Of a stretch of DNA of 5,340 nucleotides, positions 5,105-5,340 are shown piece by piece. The stretch covers positions 1 to 5,340 of the forward strand of contig CALGNG010000101.1 in the NCBI GenBank assembly GCA_937958735.1, written 5' to 3'. The DNA is from an uncultured Aquimarina sp. (lineage in GTDB: Bacteria > Bacteroidota > Bacteroidia > Flavobacteriales > Flavobacteriaceae). Positions within the stretch are counted from its first letter, which is position 1, and each line of letters opens with the position of its first letter. The position numbers and the translations under genes were made by a program. The notes below the pieces were generated by a model that had not been told where the DNA came from, did not search any database, and worked only from the letters and a program-made list of their open reading frames with translations.

Positions 5105-5340
5105 ATGAAAAAAATAATAGGCATACAAGGAGTAAAAGGCTCATACCACCACGCCGTGGCAGTGGCTTATTTTGGTAGGGATATCGAAATAGACGAGTGT
5201 ATGTCTTTCCAAGAGCTGGTATACAGTTTAGAAAAAGGAAAATGTACCGATGCTGTAATGGCCATAGAAAACTCTATCGCTGGCTCTATTATACCTAATT
5301 ATGCTTATATAGACGAGCATAATCTAACCATTTGTGGAGA
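5105..5340 (+). CDS. pheA: Prephenate dehydratase, 5' part (runs off right edge)
   Basis: 78 complete codons from ATG at 5105 are visible. The opening IIGIQGVKGSYHHAVA (residues 4-19) is the family's N-terminal G-x-x-GS-H motif. SFQEL (34-38) and VMAIENSIAGSIIPNY (51-66) are hallmark parts of the prephenate dehydratase (PDT) domain. Known: the cytosolic enzyme converts prephenate to phenylpyruvate, the last committed step to phenylalanine before transamination. No chorismate mutase domain precedes it, so it is a stand-alone dehydratase type. In related Bacteroidota pheA commonly heads an operon with an aminotransferase, prephenate dehydrogenase and a DAHP synthase/chorismate mutase. That would explain a leader sensing both Phe and Tyr, but those genes are outside the window. 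A C-terminal ACT domain would be expected beyond the edge. No Shine-Dalgarno site is seen. Confidence 0.95.
   Translation, partial: MKKIIGIQGVKGSYHHAVAVAYFGRDIEIDECMSFQELVYSLEKGKCTDAVMAIENSIAGSIIPNYAYIDEHNLTICG

Overview
The window looks like a chromosomal piece of a member of the Flavobacteriia (phylum Bacteroidota). The DNA is AT-rich, with A-rich or absent Shine-Dalgarno sites before most genes. One protein is a clear gliding-motility ATPase (GldA). Two sites match the Bacteroidota -7 promoter element TAnnTTTG. I cannot name a genus.

Left part (1-1714, minus strand): two genes of the UDP-2,3-diacetamido-2,3-dideoxy-uronic acid route used in surface polysaccharide. An N-acetyltransferase (WbpD type) is transcribed first, then a UDP-GlcNAcA 3-dehydrogenase (WbpB type) that runs off the left edge. 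The aminotransferase that acts between these two steps is not in the window.

Centre (1715-3774, plus strand): after a gene-poor gap comes a 21-bp palindrome resembling an NsrR-type operator. It is followed by a possible 10-codon mini-ORF, a small HPP-family membrane protein (the family includes nitrite transporters) and a complete flavohemoglobin (NO dioxygenase). The last two genes overlap by 23 bases, and a strong intrinsic terminator follows. The plausible reading is a nitrite/NO-stress operon.

Right part: gldA (minus strand, 3977-4864), then, divergently, the start of pheA (prephenate dehydratase, cut by the right edge). The stretch between them holds the most striking element. There is a Bacteroidota-type -7 element, a 17-residue leader peptide with 4 Phe and 5 Tyr (seven in a row), a G-rich segment at the leader stop codon, and a strong intrinsic terminator ending 15 bases before pheA. 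The G-rich segment can pair with the 5' arm of that terminator, so the layout fits a ribosome-controlled transcription attenuator responding to both Phe and Tyr. It appears to lack the classical anti-antiterminator arm and may work simply by ribosome occlusion.

No rRNA, tRNA, CRISPR array, insertion sequence or phage feature was seen.
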